30,717 bases of DNA from Verrucomicrobiota bacterium (GCA_023430565.1 JAEZAD010000093.1:1-30717); one strand, 5' to 3'; positions 15,014 through 23,734 are shown, counted from the stretch's first letter. Numbers and translations: made by a program. The notes: generated from the sequence alone by a model not told the origin.

Positions 15014-15145
15014 CGGGGGCGAGGCAACCAGCCACGCAATGTGCTTTCACTTCATTAACCCCGTTCGGTCTCGAATTACATGTTTTTCCCGGGCCGCGCC
15101 CACCTGCAATTCACCGTCGAAACAACCCCTCGGCCTTCGCCCGCC

Positions 15146-15739
15146 TCAGTCGATCGCCACCACCCCCAGCACGCCCGCCAGCGCCGTAAACAGCAACGCG
15201 CCCACGACCATCAGCCCGTCGTGCGCCACCAGCGCCAGCCCGAACGCCGTCAACGCCGCCCCCGCCGCCGTCGCCGCAAACGGCACCACCTCCAGCGGCG
15301 GCATCGTGGCCGCAATCAACACGCACAACGCCGCGATCCCGTATTTCGCCGGCCCGCCCGCCAGCGTCCTCCAGCGGGGCTTCAGCCAGCGGTCGACCTG
15401 CCGCGCCGGCTTGCGCAACAACCGCAGCCCCTTCTCCAGCCGTTCGCGCGAAATCGAACGCCGCAGGATCCAGCCCGGCAGCCAGATCCGCTTGCGCCCA
15501 ATCAAAATCTGCCCGCCCGCGAGAATCACCATGCACCCGAGCGTCGTCGGCATGCCCGGCACACCGCTCAGCGGCGACACCGCGATGATGCCCGGCAAAA
15601 GCAGCATCGGGCCGAACGAGCGCCGCCCGACCGCATCGAGCATGTCGCCCACCGACACCCTCCCGCTCTCGCCGCCCGCCTGCTCGATCCGGTCAATGAC
15701 CTCGCAAAATTCCTGTGGCTCTTCGACACGCTGCTTCAT
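15146..15739 (-). CDS. ExoD-like membrane protein
   Basis: The product is about 197 residues and matches the ExoD family (Pfam ExoD, exopolysaccharide synthesis). An N-terminal soluble stretch carries VSVGDMLDAVGRRSFGP, the family signature. The hydrophobic segments LLLPGIIAVSPLSGVPGMPT, MVILAGGQILIG, AALCVLIAATMPP and two more at the C-terminus follow. RKRIWLPGWILRR and LRKPARQVDRWLKPR are the basic loops seen in ExoD proteins. ExoD was named from rhizobial exopolysaccharide mutants, but its biochemical role is unclear. The ATG at 15739 is chosen; an in-frame GTG at 15778 would add 13 residues (MSYRGLAARSIPT). Neither has a good ribosome site. It lies 76 bp after the DUF885 gene on the same strand and could be co-transcribed with it. 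Confidence 0.88.
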   Translation of the reverse strand: MKQRVEEPQEFCEVIDRIEQAGGESGRVSVGDMLDAVGRRSFGPMLLLPGIIAVSPLSGVPGMPTTLGCMVILAGGQILIGRKRIWLPGWILRRSISRERLEKGLRLLRKPARQVDRWLKPRWRTLAGGPAKYGIAALCVLIAATMPPLEVVPFAATAAGAALTAFGLALVAHDGLMVVGALLFTALAGVLGVVAID

Positions 15740-15815
15740 CGTTGGAATCGACCGCGCCGCCAAGCCGCGGTAGCTCACAACGTGAAAAAAAATCAGGCGG
15801 CGCCGCGGATTCCCT

Positions 15816-17564
15816 TCACCACCCGAGCTCGCGCCGCACGTGCTTCATCGCCGGGCTTCCCCGCGACAGCAGTCGGTCGTGATAGCGCTTCAAATCGAAC
15901 GCCGCCCCTTCCTTCTTCTCCACCGCCGCGCGCGCATCGTCGTGCTCCACCGCGCCCACGAAATACGTCGAAAGCTGCGTCGAGCTCTGGCACGCCCGCC
16001 GCCACTTCCCCACCGCTTCGCCTTCCTCCTGAAACCCTCGCTTCATCATCAGATCCAGCGCCTCCCGTTCCGTCATGCCCGCCGTGTGAACCTTGTTGTC
16101 CAGGATCGCGTTGATGATCGCCCGCACCCGCATCTTCAACTGCTGCATCCTCACCTCCGGCCCGCCGAACCCCGCGTCCGCCATCACGCGTTCGGCATAA
16201 ACCGCCCAGCCCTCCACAAACGTGCCGCTCATGAACACCGCCCGGACCAGCGTCGGCGCGCGGAACTGGTTCGAGTGCGCGATCTGCAGGAAATGCCCCG
16301 GCATCGCTTCGTGCACCGACAGGTCGTGCAACATGTAATCGTTGTATTCACGAAAGAAAGACACCTTCCGCGCCGCACTCCAGTCCGCCGGCGTCGGCGA
16401 CACCGCGTAATACGTTTCGCCCTCCGGCTCCAGCGCCCCCGGCGAATCACAATACGCGATCGCCACGCCTCGCTGAAACTCCGGCAGCACGATGATTTTC
16501 AGCGGCGTGTCCGGCACCGTCACCAGGTTCTTCTCCCGCACGAAATCCGTCGCCGCATCCGTGATCTCCTTCGCCCGCGCCACCACCGTGTCGTCGTTCG
16601 GCCGGTTCTCCGCCAAACGGTCGAGCACCGCCCGGATCACCCGCGGGCGATCCTCCTCCGCTCCCGCGCCCGCGTCGGGGAAATACGTCCTGAACAACGG
16701 CAGCGCCGTCGCATACATCCCGTCCGTCGCCATCTCCAATTCCTCTTCCGCCCGCCGCACGATCTCCTCCGGCGACATGTCCGAATCGAGCGTAAACCCC
16801 AGCTTCTTCCGGAACTTCTCCGCGCCCAGCCGGAACTCCCCGTTCGCCAGCGGCAACACGTCCCTCTCCAGCCACAACCGGTAGTCCGTCAACGCAGCCA
16901 CCGCCAACCTCCGCGCCGGCTCCAACTCGTCCCGCAAATGCGGCGCCTGCGCCAGCAGCGGCTCGAGCTCGTTCTGCACCAGCGCGATCGCGCCCGCCGT
17001 CTGCCCGATCGCCGTCTCCGTGTGGATCCGCGGCGGATTGCGCAGCGTCACCTTGATCTGCTCCACCACCCGCGGAATTTCGTTCATCCGTTTCATCGCC
17101 GCCCGCAACCGCTCCTCCGCGGGCGCAAACTCCCGCGCCGTCAGCAGATAAATGCTCGTCGCCAGCGTGTCGTTATACGACAGCGGATTCCATTCGTGCG
17201 GCTTCTCCTCCGTGAGCATGTAGAGCATCGAGCCCAGCTCGAGCCGCAGGATGTCCGCATCCGCGCGATTCGCCCCGGTCAACTCGCCGACCTCGATTCG
17301 CTCCAGCGCCGCCAACTGAGCTCGCAACGCCCGCTCCCGCTCCGCCCGCGCCGCCGCACTGTAATCCGTCAACCGATCGTCGAACCGGTGATCGCCGAGC
17401 TGCGTCGCCATCTCCGGCCGCGACCGCAGCAAATCCTCGATGCACTCCGACGCCAGCTTCTCGAACGCCGCATCCGCCGCCGTCGCGCCGCGACCCTCCC
17501 CCGCCGCCACCACCACCAAAACCACCGCGGCCCACGCGATTCCCCGGAAAAAATGTGTTTGCAT
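15816..17564 (-). CDS. Secreted DUF885 family protein, probable metallo-hydrolase
   Basis: The 582-residue protein opens with a signal peptide (MQTHFFRGIAWAAVVLVVVAAGEG). It has the DUF885 pattern: an N-terminal helical part with SRPEMATQLGDHRFDDRLTDYS, and a C-terminal half with LSVHEAMPGHFLQIAHSN and FVEGWAVYAERVMAD. HEAMPGH with the downstream Glu-Gly-Trp looks like a zinc-dependent hydrolase site related to gluzincin peptidases. Family members are widely annotated as hypothetical or as peptidases; direct biochemical evidence is thin. The C-terminus LKRYHDRLLSRGSPAMKHVRREL is the usual family end, so the gene is complete. It heads a same-strand run DUF885, ExoD-like, PhoD-like, and is divergent from the GH5 gene. 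Confidence 0.88.
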   Translation of the reverse strand: MQTHFFRGIAWAAVVLVVVAAGEGRGATAADAAFEKLASECIEDLLRSRPEMATQLGDHRFDDRLTDYSAAARAERERALRAQLAALERIEVGELTGANRADADILRLELGSMLYMLTEEKPHEWNPLSYNDTLATSIYLLTAREFAPAEERLRAAMKRMNEIPRVVEQIKVTLRNPPRIHTETAIGQTAGAIALVQNELEPLLAQAPHLRDELEPARRLAVAALTDYRLWLERDVLPLANGEFRLGAEKFRKKLGFTLDSDMSPEEIVRRAEEELEMATDGMYATALPLFRTYFPDAGAGAEEDRPRVIRAVLDRLAENRPNDDTVVARAKEITDAATDFVREKNLVTVPDTPLKIIVLPEFQRGVAIAYCDSPGALEPEGETYYAVSPTPADWSAARKVSFFREYNDYMLHDLSVHEAMPGHFLQIAHSNQFRAPTLVRAVFMSGTFVEGWAVYAERVMADAGFGGPEVRMQQLKMRVRAIINAILDNKVHTAGMTEREALDLMMKRGFQEEGEAVGKWRRACQSSTQLSTYFVGAVEHDDARAAVEKKEGAAFDLKRYHDRLLSRGSPAMKHVRRELGW

Positions 17565-17909
17565 GCGCCCAACCTACACGCCTCCACTCCTCCCGCTCAA
17601 CCGGCGATTTTCTCCCCCCCGCCCGTTTACGGCCTCCCGGTGAAATTGCACATGAACGGCCGCCCCGCCCTTCGCGCAACGCTCGCCATGACCGCGCCGC
17701 GATCGCCGCTGCACGTGTGCGCCGGCATCATCGCTATCGCGGCCTGGCATCCGACCGACCCGCACCGCCAATTGCAAATCGCGCTCGTCGCCGCCCGGCC
17801 CGCCGCCGCAACCAACGACTAGCTCGCCGCGTGCGCGACGCGCCGCGTCCGCGCGAAACCCGCGAAATGACTCGCGCCACTTACCGCGGCGGCCTTCTCC
17901 TTGTCCCTC
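17565..17909. other. Divergent intergenic region between DUF885 and GH5 genes
   Basis: These 345 bases hold the promoters of two divergent genes. The only structure I can support is the degenerate dispersed repeat at 17667-17692. A 56-residue frame (17652-17822, plus) crosses the repeat and looks spurious. Confidence 0.5.
17667..17692 (-). repeat. Degenerate relative of the GTCAT...GAGCG dispersed repeat
   Basis: Read on the minus strand this is GTCATGGCGAGCG followed by TTGCGCGAAGGGC. It keeps the GTCAT, GAGCG and GCGAAG blocks of the 28-bp repeat at 7791 and 21930, but the middle differs. It lies in the divergent gap upstream of the GH5 gene. Confidence 0.45.
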
Positions 17910-18965
17910 ATGACCTCGCACCCCGTTGTCTCGCGACTGCTTCTGCTGCTCGCGTTTCTTGTTTCGTCGACCGCGCTCAGCGCCGCCACGACCTTCAGCG
18001 ATTCCCGCGAAGCCCTCGTCGCCAGCGCGAAGCTCCCGCGGCTCGCCATCGACGGCAACCGCCTCGTCAATCCCGCCGGCGAAACCGTGATCCTGCGCGG
18101 CATCGCCACGTCCGATCCCGCCGCCCTCGTCGAGCGCGGCCAGTGGAGCCGGCGATATTTCGAGGAGATCCGCAACTGGAACGCCAACGTCGTCCGCATC
18201 CCCGTCCACCCCGGCGACTGGCGCCGCCTCGGCGAGGACGCGTATTTGAAACTCTTGGACGAGGCCATCCTCTGGTCCGGCGAACTCGGCCTGTATGTGA
18301 TCATCGACTGGCACTCGATCGGCAACATTCTCACCGGCATCTACCACCGCCCGAACTACATCACCTCGCGCGACGAAACCTTCCGCTTCTGGTTCACCAT
18401 CGCGCAGCGCTACCGCGGCGTTTCCACGGTCGCCATGTATGAACTCTTCAACGAACCCACCAACAACCGCGGCGTCATGGGCCGCCTGCCCTGGCCCGCA
18501 TTCAAGGCCTTCCTCGAGGACGTCATCTACATGATCCGCCAGAACGACCCCGAGTCCCTCGTCCTCGTCGCCGGCTTCAATTGGGGCTACGACCTCACCA
18601 TGATCCGCGACGAACCCATCGACTTCCCCGGCGTCGCCTATTGCACGCACCCGTATCCGCAGAAACGCCGCGAAAACTGGGAGGAAAACTGGGAACGCGA
18701 CTGGGGCTACGTCGCCGAAAAATATCCCGTCGTCGCCACCGAATTCGGCTTCATGAGCGCCGACGGCCCGGGTGCCCACGTCCCCGTCATCGGGGACGAA
18801 ACCTACGGCGAAGCCATCATTTCCTTCTTCGAAAAACGGGGCATTTCCTGGACCCCTTGGGTCTTCGACGCCCAATGGTCGCCCCAACTCATCGCCGACT
18901 GGAACTTCACCCCCACCCGCCAGGGCAAATTCTTCCGCCAAAAACTCCAGCAGCTAAACAAATAA
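17910..18965 (+). CDS. Secreted glycoside hydrolase family 5 enzyme
   Basis: The 351-residue protein has a signal peptide (about 1-26) and a single GH5 (beta/alpha)8 barrel. Conserved features are the opening GNRLVNPAGETVILRGIA, NANVVRIPVHPGDW, VIIDWHS, the acid/base in YELFNEP (Glu182), the histidine of CTHPYP (His247) and the nucleophile in VVATEFGF (Glu278). All key residues are present. GH5 enzymes cut beta-linked glucans, mannans or xylans with retention; the family alone does not fix the substrate, though the sequence is endoglucanase-like. The ATG is preferred over an in-frame TTG three codons upstream. A strong terminator follows directly, so it is transcribed separately from the next glycosidase-like gene. 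Confidence 0.92.
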   Translation: MTSHPVVSRLLLLLAFLVSSTALSAATTFSDSREALVASAKLPRLAIDGNRLVNPAGETVILRGIATSDPAALVERGQWSRRYFEEIRNWNANVVRIPVHPGDWRRLGEDAYLKLLDEAILWSGELGLYVIIDWHSIGNILTGIYHRPNYITSRDETFRFWFTIAQRYRGVSTVAMYELFNEPTNNRGVMGRLPWPAFKAFLEDVIYMIRQNDPESLVLVAGFNWGYDLTMIRDEPIDFPGVAYCTHPYPQKRRENWEENWERDWGYVAEKYPVVATEFGFMSADGPGAHVPVIGDETYGEAIISFFEKRGISWTPWVFDAQWSPQLIADWNFTPTRQGKFFRQKLQQLNK

Positions 18966-18986
18966 TCCCTCATCGCCCCTTCTCCC

Positions 18987-19014
18987 GGGCGGGTCCCTCC
19001 GACCCGCCCTTTTT
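18987..19014 (+). terminator. Intrinsic terminator after the GH5 gene
   Basis: GGGCGGGTC and GACCCGCCC form a perfect 9-bp stem with loop CCTCC, followed directly by TTTTT. The stem starts 21 nt after the GH5 stop codon. Nearly the same hairpin recurs at 26031-26051 after the XdhC gene. Confidence 0.92.
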
Positions 19015-19042
19015 CACGCCCCCATTACCCCACCCCTGTTCC

Positions 19043-19132
19043 TTTGTAATACATTACGTTACAATTGCTGTCCCTCGCCCTCTTCCCACGCCTGCCCATA
19101 CCAACCCGGTTTGTAATACATTACGTTACAAT
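19043..19132. promoter_or_regulatory. Two identical operator-like palindromes upstream of the glycosidase-like gene
   Basis: A 23-bp sequence occurs twice without change, at 19043-19065 and 19110-19132, 67 bp apart start to start. Each copy is a palindrome TTGTAA-N9-TTACAA with a nested GTAAT-AC-ATTAC, and both are strikingly AT-rich in GC-rich DNA. The second copy ends 130 bp before the start of the large glycosidase-like gene. The design fits paired binding sites of a dimeric LacI- or GntR-type sugar regulator. No regulator gene is in the window, so this is inference from symmetry, duplication and position. Confidence 0.7.
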
Positions 19133-19262
19133 CGCCATCGCTACCCCGCCGCATCGGCCCGCCCGTTCGCACGCGCGCCGGCACGCGAGACGCCCCTCTC
19201 ATCCCGCTCCGCCCCATTCCCCTAAAACTCTCTCGCTTACCCCGCGTCAGGCCGCACACCCC

Positions 19263-21893
19263 ATGCGCCCCACCCCGCTCTTCCGCTGTTTCTTCGTCTT
19301 CTTCGTTCTCGCCACCTCCGTCCTCGGCCAGCACGTCACCGTCAGCCACTCCACCGACGAAGGTCCGATCCTCTTCGGCGCCGCCGAACTCCGCGCCGCG
19401 ATCGACGCGAAACAGGCCGTCACTCCAACCGTCATCCACCTCGAGCTCACCACGTCCGACGTCGCGCAGCGCCGCCTCGCCGGCAACGCCCTGAGTTCCC
19501 CGCCCGCGTGCGACACCCCGGAGAGTTTCAGCATCCGCACCTCTCCCACTCCCGCCGGCCAACCGCGCCAACTCTGGATCTTCGGCTCCGACCCCGCCGG
19601 CGTCATGTATGGCGCCCTCGAAGCCGCCGAACTTATCCGCCTCCATGGCCTCGACGCCCTCCAGCCCCTCGACCGCTCGCCGCACTTCGCCACCCGCGGC
19701 GTGAAATTCAACCTCCCCCTCGACGCCCGCTCGCCGAGCTACACCGACGCCGGGGAATCCGCCCAGCAAAACATCGCCACAGTCTGGGACCTGTCCTTCT
19801 GGCGCGACTACATCGATCGCCTCGCGCGCGACCGCTACAATCTCGTCTCGCTCTGGAACCTCCACCCGTTCCCCTCCCTCGTCCGCGTCCCCGAATACCC
19901 CGACATCGCCCTCGCCGACGTCCATCGCTCCACCGTGAAGTGGAACGAATACTACCACACCTGGGCCACCGGCCTCGACGCCCCCGACATCCTCGACCAC
20001 GTCGAAATTCTCCAACGCCTCACGATCGACGAGAAAATCGCCTTCTGGCGCGAGGTCATGCGCTACGGCCGCTCGCGCAACGTAAAGTTCTACATCATCA
20101 CCTGGAACGTCTTCACCAACGGCACCCGCGGCCGCTACGGCCTCACGCCCGACTGGGACAACCCCACCACCGCCGACTATTTCCGCCGCAGCGTCCGCGA
20201 ACTCGTCCTCACCTACCCCGATCTCGCCGGCATCGGCCTCACCACCGGCGAAAACATGCCCGACGCCACCGCCGCCGAAAAGGAAGACTGGGCCTTCCGC
20301 ACCTACGGTCAGGGCGTCCTCGACGCCCTCGCCACTCAGCCCGACCGCAAGCTCGCCTTCATCCACCGCCAGCACGAAGCCGGCGCCGCCGAAATCGCGA
20401 AACGCTTCGCTCCGCTCATCGAGCACCCCGGCGTCGATTTCATCTACAGCTTCAAATACGCCGAGGCCCACGCCCTCAGCTCCACGAAACAAAACTTCCA
20501 CGAAAAATTCCTCCGCGACGTCGGCGACCAGCCCGTTCTCTGGACCCTCCGCAACGACGACTCCTACTACTTCCGCTGGGCCGCCCCCGACTTCGTCCGC
20601 GACTTCATCCGCAACATCCCCACGCACCCCACCCGCGGCTTTTACTACGGCTCCGATCAGTGGATATGGGGCCGCGACTTCCTCGACCGCCACCGCGTCC
20701 CCGACGCCCCCCGCCAGCTCGAACACGACAAACATTGGCTCCACTGGCTCCTGTGGGGACGTTTTGGATACGATCCAAATCTCTCCAACGACCGCCTCGC
20801 CGCCCTGGTCGCCGACCGCCTCCAGCTTCCCCCGGCCGACGCCACCTCGCTCCTCGCCGCCTGGCAGGACGCCTCCATGATCTACCCGCTCGTCACCGGC
20901 TTCCACTGGGGCCGCTTCGATTTCCAGTGGTATATCGAAGCCGCCAAAGCCCGCCCCGAACCCGCCCAAACCCCCACCGGCTTTCACGACCTCAACCGCT
21001 TCATCTCCCTCCCTCCGCACCCCGCCACCGACAACGTTTCCATCCCCGACTACGTCGCCGCCCTCCGCAAAAACGAAACGCCCTCCGGCACCACGCCGCC
21101 CCAACTCGTCCAAAATCTCCACGCGCACGCCGATCGCGCCCTCGCCTTCCTCGACGCGCCCGCCTCCTCCCACTCATCCGCTTCACCTGAATTCCACCAA
21201 ACCCTCACCGACATCCGCATCGTCGCCCATCTCGGAAAACATTACGCCCACAAGATCGCCGCCGCCATCGAACTCGCCCTCCTCCGTGACACCCTCGAAG
21301 CCCCGCACCGCGACCGCCTCGCCACCGAGCTCAACGCCGCCGCGCTCCACTGGCGCACCTTCGTCTCCCTCGCCCTTCCGCATTACAAGAACCCCGTTTG
21401 GATGAACCGCGTCGGCCACGTCGACTGGCGAAAACTCTACAGCTCCGTCCTCTACGACCTCACCACCACCGGCTCGCCTGTATCCATTCCTTCAATGCCG
21501 CCCACTCCCGGCGGCACGATCCTCGAAGCCGAGGACGCCCGCGTTGACCGCGCCGCCGTCCGTCACGAAATCTCCGGTTTCACCGGCGCCGGATACCGCG
21601 ATTTCGGCGGCTCCCAGGGCCGCCGCTGGATCGAATGGACCTACGACGTCCCCGCCGCCGGCCGCTACCTCCTCGAATTCCGCTACGCCATGCGCCGTCA
21701 CGACAGCGAAGACGCCGCGCTCCTCATCAACGGCGAACCCGCCACGCCTCTCACCCTCTGGCCCACCGGCTCGCTTGAAAGCTGGGCTTGGGATCGCGTC
21801 GTCGTCGACCTCCGCGCCGGCTCCAACACCATCCGTCTCCACCCTCCCCTCGGCCCCAACATCGACCATCTCAACATCCTGCCCTTCGACTAA
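19263..21893 (+). CDS. Secreted glycosidase-like protein (GH67-like fold) with C-terminal carbohydrate-binding-like domain
   Basis: The 876-residue protein starts with a signal peptide (MRPTPLFRCFFVFFVLATSVLG). The frame stays open upstream through the operator repeats, but that extension is low-complexity. Residues about 24-135 form an alpha/beta domain as in N-terminal domains of GH67 alpha-glucuronidases and GH20-like enzymes, including FGSDPAGVMYGALEAAELIR. A barrel-like region follows (about 140-560), with RGVKFNLPLD, YNLVSLWNLHPFP, YIITWNVF, GIGLTTGENMP (Glu330 is a candidate catalytic acid) and LLWGRFGYDP. Residues about 745-876 resemble a CBM6/CBM35-type domain: ILEAEDA, GYRDFGGSQGRRWIEWTYDVPAAGRYLLEFRYA and LNILPFD. 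It probably acts on a plant or algal polysaccharide in the periplasm or outside the cell. The exact glycoside hydrolase family is not certain. Paired operator-like sites upstream suggest induction by a sugar. Confidence 0.78.
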   Translation: MRPTPLFRCFFVFFVLATSVLGQHVTVSHSTDEGPILFGAAELRAAIDAKQAVTPTVIHLELTTSDVAQRRLAGNALSSPPACDTPESFSIRTSPTPAGQPRQLWIFGSDPAGVMYGALEAAELIRLHGLDALQPLDRSPHFATRGVKFNLPLDARSPSYTDAGESAQQNIATVWDLSFWRDYIDRLARDRYNLVSLWNLHPFPSLVRVPEYPDIALADVHRSTVKWNEYYHTWATGLDAPDILDHVEILQRLTIDEKIAFWREVMRYGRSRNVKFYIITWNVFTNGTRGRYGLTPDWDNPTTADYFRRSVRELVLTYPDLAGIGLTTGENMPDATAAEKEDWAFRTYGQGVLDALATQPDRKLAFIHRQHEAGAAEIAKRFAPLIEHPGVDFIYSFKYAEAHALSSTKQNFHEKFLRDVGDQPVLWTLRNDDSYYFRWAAPDFVRDFIRNIPTHPTRGFYYGSDQWIWGRDFLDRHRVPDAPRQLEHDKHWLHWLLWGRFGYDPNLSNDRLAALVADRLQLPPADATSLLAAWQDASMIYPLVTGFHWGRFDFQWYIEAAKARPEPAQTPTGFHDLNRFISLPPHPATDNVSIPDYVAALRKNETPSGTTPPQLVQNLHAHADRALAFLDAPASSHSSASPEFHQTLTDIRIVAHLGKHYAHKIAAAIELALLRDTLEAPHRDRLATELNAAALHWRTFVSLALPHYKNPVWMNRVGHVDWRKLYSSVLYDLTTTGSPVSIPSMPPTPGGTILEAEDARVDRAAVRHEISGFTGAGYRDFGGSQGRRWIEWTYDVPAAGRYLLEFRYAMRRHDSEDAALLINGEPATPLTLWPTGSLESWAWDRVVVDLRAGSNTIRLHPPLGPNIDHLNILPFD

Positions 21894-21929
21894 CGCGTCC
21901 CCACACACACGAGCGTTTCGAAAACGGAT

Positions 21930-21957
21930 TGTCATTCTGAGCGAAGCGAAGAATCCA
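21930..21957. repeat. Dispersed 28-bp repeat, copy 2
   Basis: This is identical over 28 bp to 7791-7818 and begins 37 nt after the stop codon of the glycosidase-like gene, between it and the convergent DUF4440-like gene. It has a weak dyad (TTCTGAGCGAAGCGAAGAA) and no coding potential. Confidence 0.85.
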
Positions 21958-22035
21958 GCGCGATCTTCGCCCGCCAACGCACCCCCATCGAAATCGTCAC
22001 ATCGCGCCGCGAGCTACGTGACCGCGACTCACGTA

Positions 22036-22599
22036 TCAGCTTCCACGGGTGGTTGAAGTTTCACTGGAGCTCGGTCCTTTGAGCTGGGAGCTTCCGCCCT
22101 GCGACGCGGGGCGGCTCGGCGCCGGCGGCAACGGCGGCTCCGGCACCGGCATCGGATTCCGTGCCGACTGCCATGCCAAAAACCGCCACGTCCCCTTCTC
22201 CCGCCGCCACACCGCCAGATAATTCAAATCGATCTTCTGCTGCCCGTCCGCATTCCGCAGCCCGATGATCACCCGCCCCGCCATCGTCATCGCGCCATCG
22301 CCAACCGGCGTAAACGCCCGCTCGAGATACTCGAAGCTCTCATAATCCGTCCGCTCCGACACCAGCGTCTCGATCAACACCGCCTTCGTATCCACTTTTC
22401 CATTCGAATGCGCATAGCGAAGCTCGTCCGACAAAATCGCCTCCAGCCGCTCCCGATCCGCCGCGACCACCGCCGCCACGCGCTCAGCATCCGCCGCCGT
22501 AACTTCCGCGATCGCCACCCCATCACCCGCCGCACTCGCACTCGCAGTCGCCACGAGCCACACCGCCACGCCAAACCATAGCAGGATCGGTTTTTTCAT
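22036..22599 (-). CDS. Secreted DUF4440/SnoaL-like protein
   Basis: The 187-residue protein starts with MKKPILLWFGVAVWLVATASASA, a clear signal peptide. The frame is open further upstream, but that part is not protein-like. The mature part fits the NTF2-like DUF4440 family: AADRERLEAILSDELRYAHSNGKVDTKAVLIETL, then YESFEYLERAFTPVGDGAMTMAGRVIIGL, then LNYLAVWRREKGTWRFLAWQSARNP, which ends the domain. About 40 residues after it are Pro/Ser-rich, and the last stretch (QGGSSQLKGPSSSETSTTRGS) is partly encoded by a heptad repeat. So the native C-terminus was probably shorter and was extended by repeat insertion. NTF2-like proteins bind small ligands or act as isomerases; nothing here indicates which. 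It is divergent from the ThuA-like gene with a 101-bp shared promoter gap. Confidence 0.82.
   Translation of the reverse strand: MKKPILLWFGVAVWLVATASASAAGDGVAIAEVTAADAERVAAVVAADRERLEAILSDELRYAHSNGKVDTKAVLIETLVSERTDYESFEYLERAFTPVGDGAMTMAGRVIIGLRNADGQQKIDLNYLAVWRREKGTWRFLAWQSARNPMPVPEPPLPPAPSRPASQGGSSQLKGPSSSETSTTRGS
22064..22098. repeat. Heptad repeat inside the 3' end of the DUF4440-like gene
   Basis: Five 7-nt units lie in phase: CTGGAGC, TCGGTCC, TTTGAGC, TGGGAGC, TTCCGCC. The unit type (TTGGAGC-like) is the same as in the right arm at 9249-9360 and at 26123-26157. There is only one arm here, and it lies within the coding sequence just before the stop codon. Confidence 0.7.
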
Positions 22600-22700
22600 C
22601 GGGTAAAAAGGGGTTGCCCGCACGATTGCGCGACCCCACCCGTGTTCAACCCCGAATCCGCCGCCCGCCCCGTGCGTCTGGCCCCACAACCCGCCCTCCC

Positions 22701-23573
22701 ATGTTCCGCCGCTTTCTTCTCCTCGCCCCGCTCGCCCTTCTCCCGCTCACCACTTTCGCCGCCGCGCCGTTGAAAGCCCTCATCCTCACCGGCCAGAACA
22801 ACCACGACTGGAAACTCACCACGCCCCTCCTCGAAAAAGCGCTCACCGACACCGGCCTCTTCACCGTCGACGTCGCCGTTTCGCCGCCCAAAGGCGCCGA
22901 CATGTCCGCTTTCCGCCCCGCCTTTTCCGATTACGCCGTCGTCGTCTCCAACTATACCGGCGACGCCTGGCCCGCCGACACGAAATCCGCTTTCGTCGCT
23001 TACACGCGTCGCGGCGGCGGTTTCGTCGTCGTCCACTCCGCCAGCAACGCTTTTCCCGACTGGCCCGAATACAACGCCATCTGCGGTCTCGGTGGCTGGG
23101 AAGGCCGCGACGAACGCTGGGGTCCGTGGGTCTATTGGGATAAAAAAATCATCCGTGACCCGTCCCCCGGCCGCGGCGGCGATCATGCCCCCGTTCACTC
23201 CTTCGTCATCGACGTCCGTGAACCCAACCACCCCATCACTCGCGATCTCCCGCCCGCCTTTCTCCACGCCGCCGACGAACTCTACAACCGCCTCCGCGGC
23301 CCCGCCGAAAACCTCACCGTCCTTGCCACCGCCTACGATAAACCCTTCGGCGCCGGCTCCGGCCGCCACGAACCCATCCTCCTCACCGTCACCTACGGCG
23401 AAGGCCGCGTCTTTCACACCACGCTCGGCCACGTCCGCGGCGATCCCACCGCCATGCGCAGCGTCGCCTTCATCGCCACCTTTCAACGCGGAGCCGAATG
23501 GGCCGCCACCGGTAAAGTCACTCAACCCGTCCCCTCCGATTTCCCGGATGCGTCCGCCCTCCGCCTGCGGTAG
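22701..23573 (+). CDS. Secreted ThuA-like domain protein
   Basis: The 290-residue protein has a signal peptide (MFRRFLLLAPLALLPLTTFA) and one ThuA-like domain, a glutamine-amidotransferase-like fold. Landmarks are KALILTGQNNHDWKLTTPLLEKAL, YAVVVSNYTGDAWP, YTRRGGGFVVVHSASNAFPDWPEYN, FVIDVREPNHPITRDLPPAF, DELYNRLRGP and PILLTVTYGEGRVFHTTLGH. Family members are common in Verrucomicrobia and Planctomycetes, where they often lie near sugar catabolism genes. The name comes from a trehalose-utilisation locus, but the activity is not established for most. It starts 101 bp from the divergent DUF4440-like gene and is followed by the Dabb gene after 161 bp. Confidence 0.9.
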   Translation: MFRRFLLLAPLALLPLTTFAAAPLKALILTGQNNHDWKLTTPLLEKALTDTGLFTVDVAVSPPKGADMSAFRPAFSDYAVVVSNYTGDAWPADTKSAFVAYTRRGGGFVVVHSASNAFPDWPEYNAICGLGGWEGRDERWGPWVYWDKKIIRDPSPGRGGDHAPVHSFVIDVREPNHPITRDLPPAFLHAADELYNRLRGPAENLTVLATAYDKPFGAGSGRHEPILLTVTYGEGRVFHTTLGHVRGDPTAMRSVAFIATFQRGAEWAATGKVTQPVPSDFPDASALRLR

Positions 23574-23734
23574 GCCGCGAGTTGACTCGCCCCTTCCTGC
23601 ACCCGCGCGTTGCCGCCTATGACTTAGTTACTTGCATCCATTCCAAATTTCCGGCGTCCAATCCCCCTGCCGCGTTCACCTCGTGATCGCAGCGGGTCGA
23701 AAACCCGAAATCCCCAACCTCACACAGAAAAAAG

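Noticed and set aside
13496..15058. 520-codon plus-strand frame opposite the PhoD-like gene
   Set aside because: It is Arg/His/Pro-rich with no domain; the PhoD metal motifs are on the minus strand.
15840..17822. 660-codon plus-strand frame opposite DUF885
   Set aside because: It is Arg/Pro/Gln-rich shadow sequence; DUF885 motifs are on the minus strand.
17652..17822. Possible 56-residue gene upstream of GH5
   Set aside because: It has no ribosome site, is Ala-rich, and crosses a degenerate dispersed repeat that can explain its open frame.
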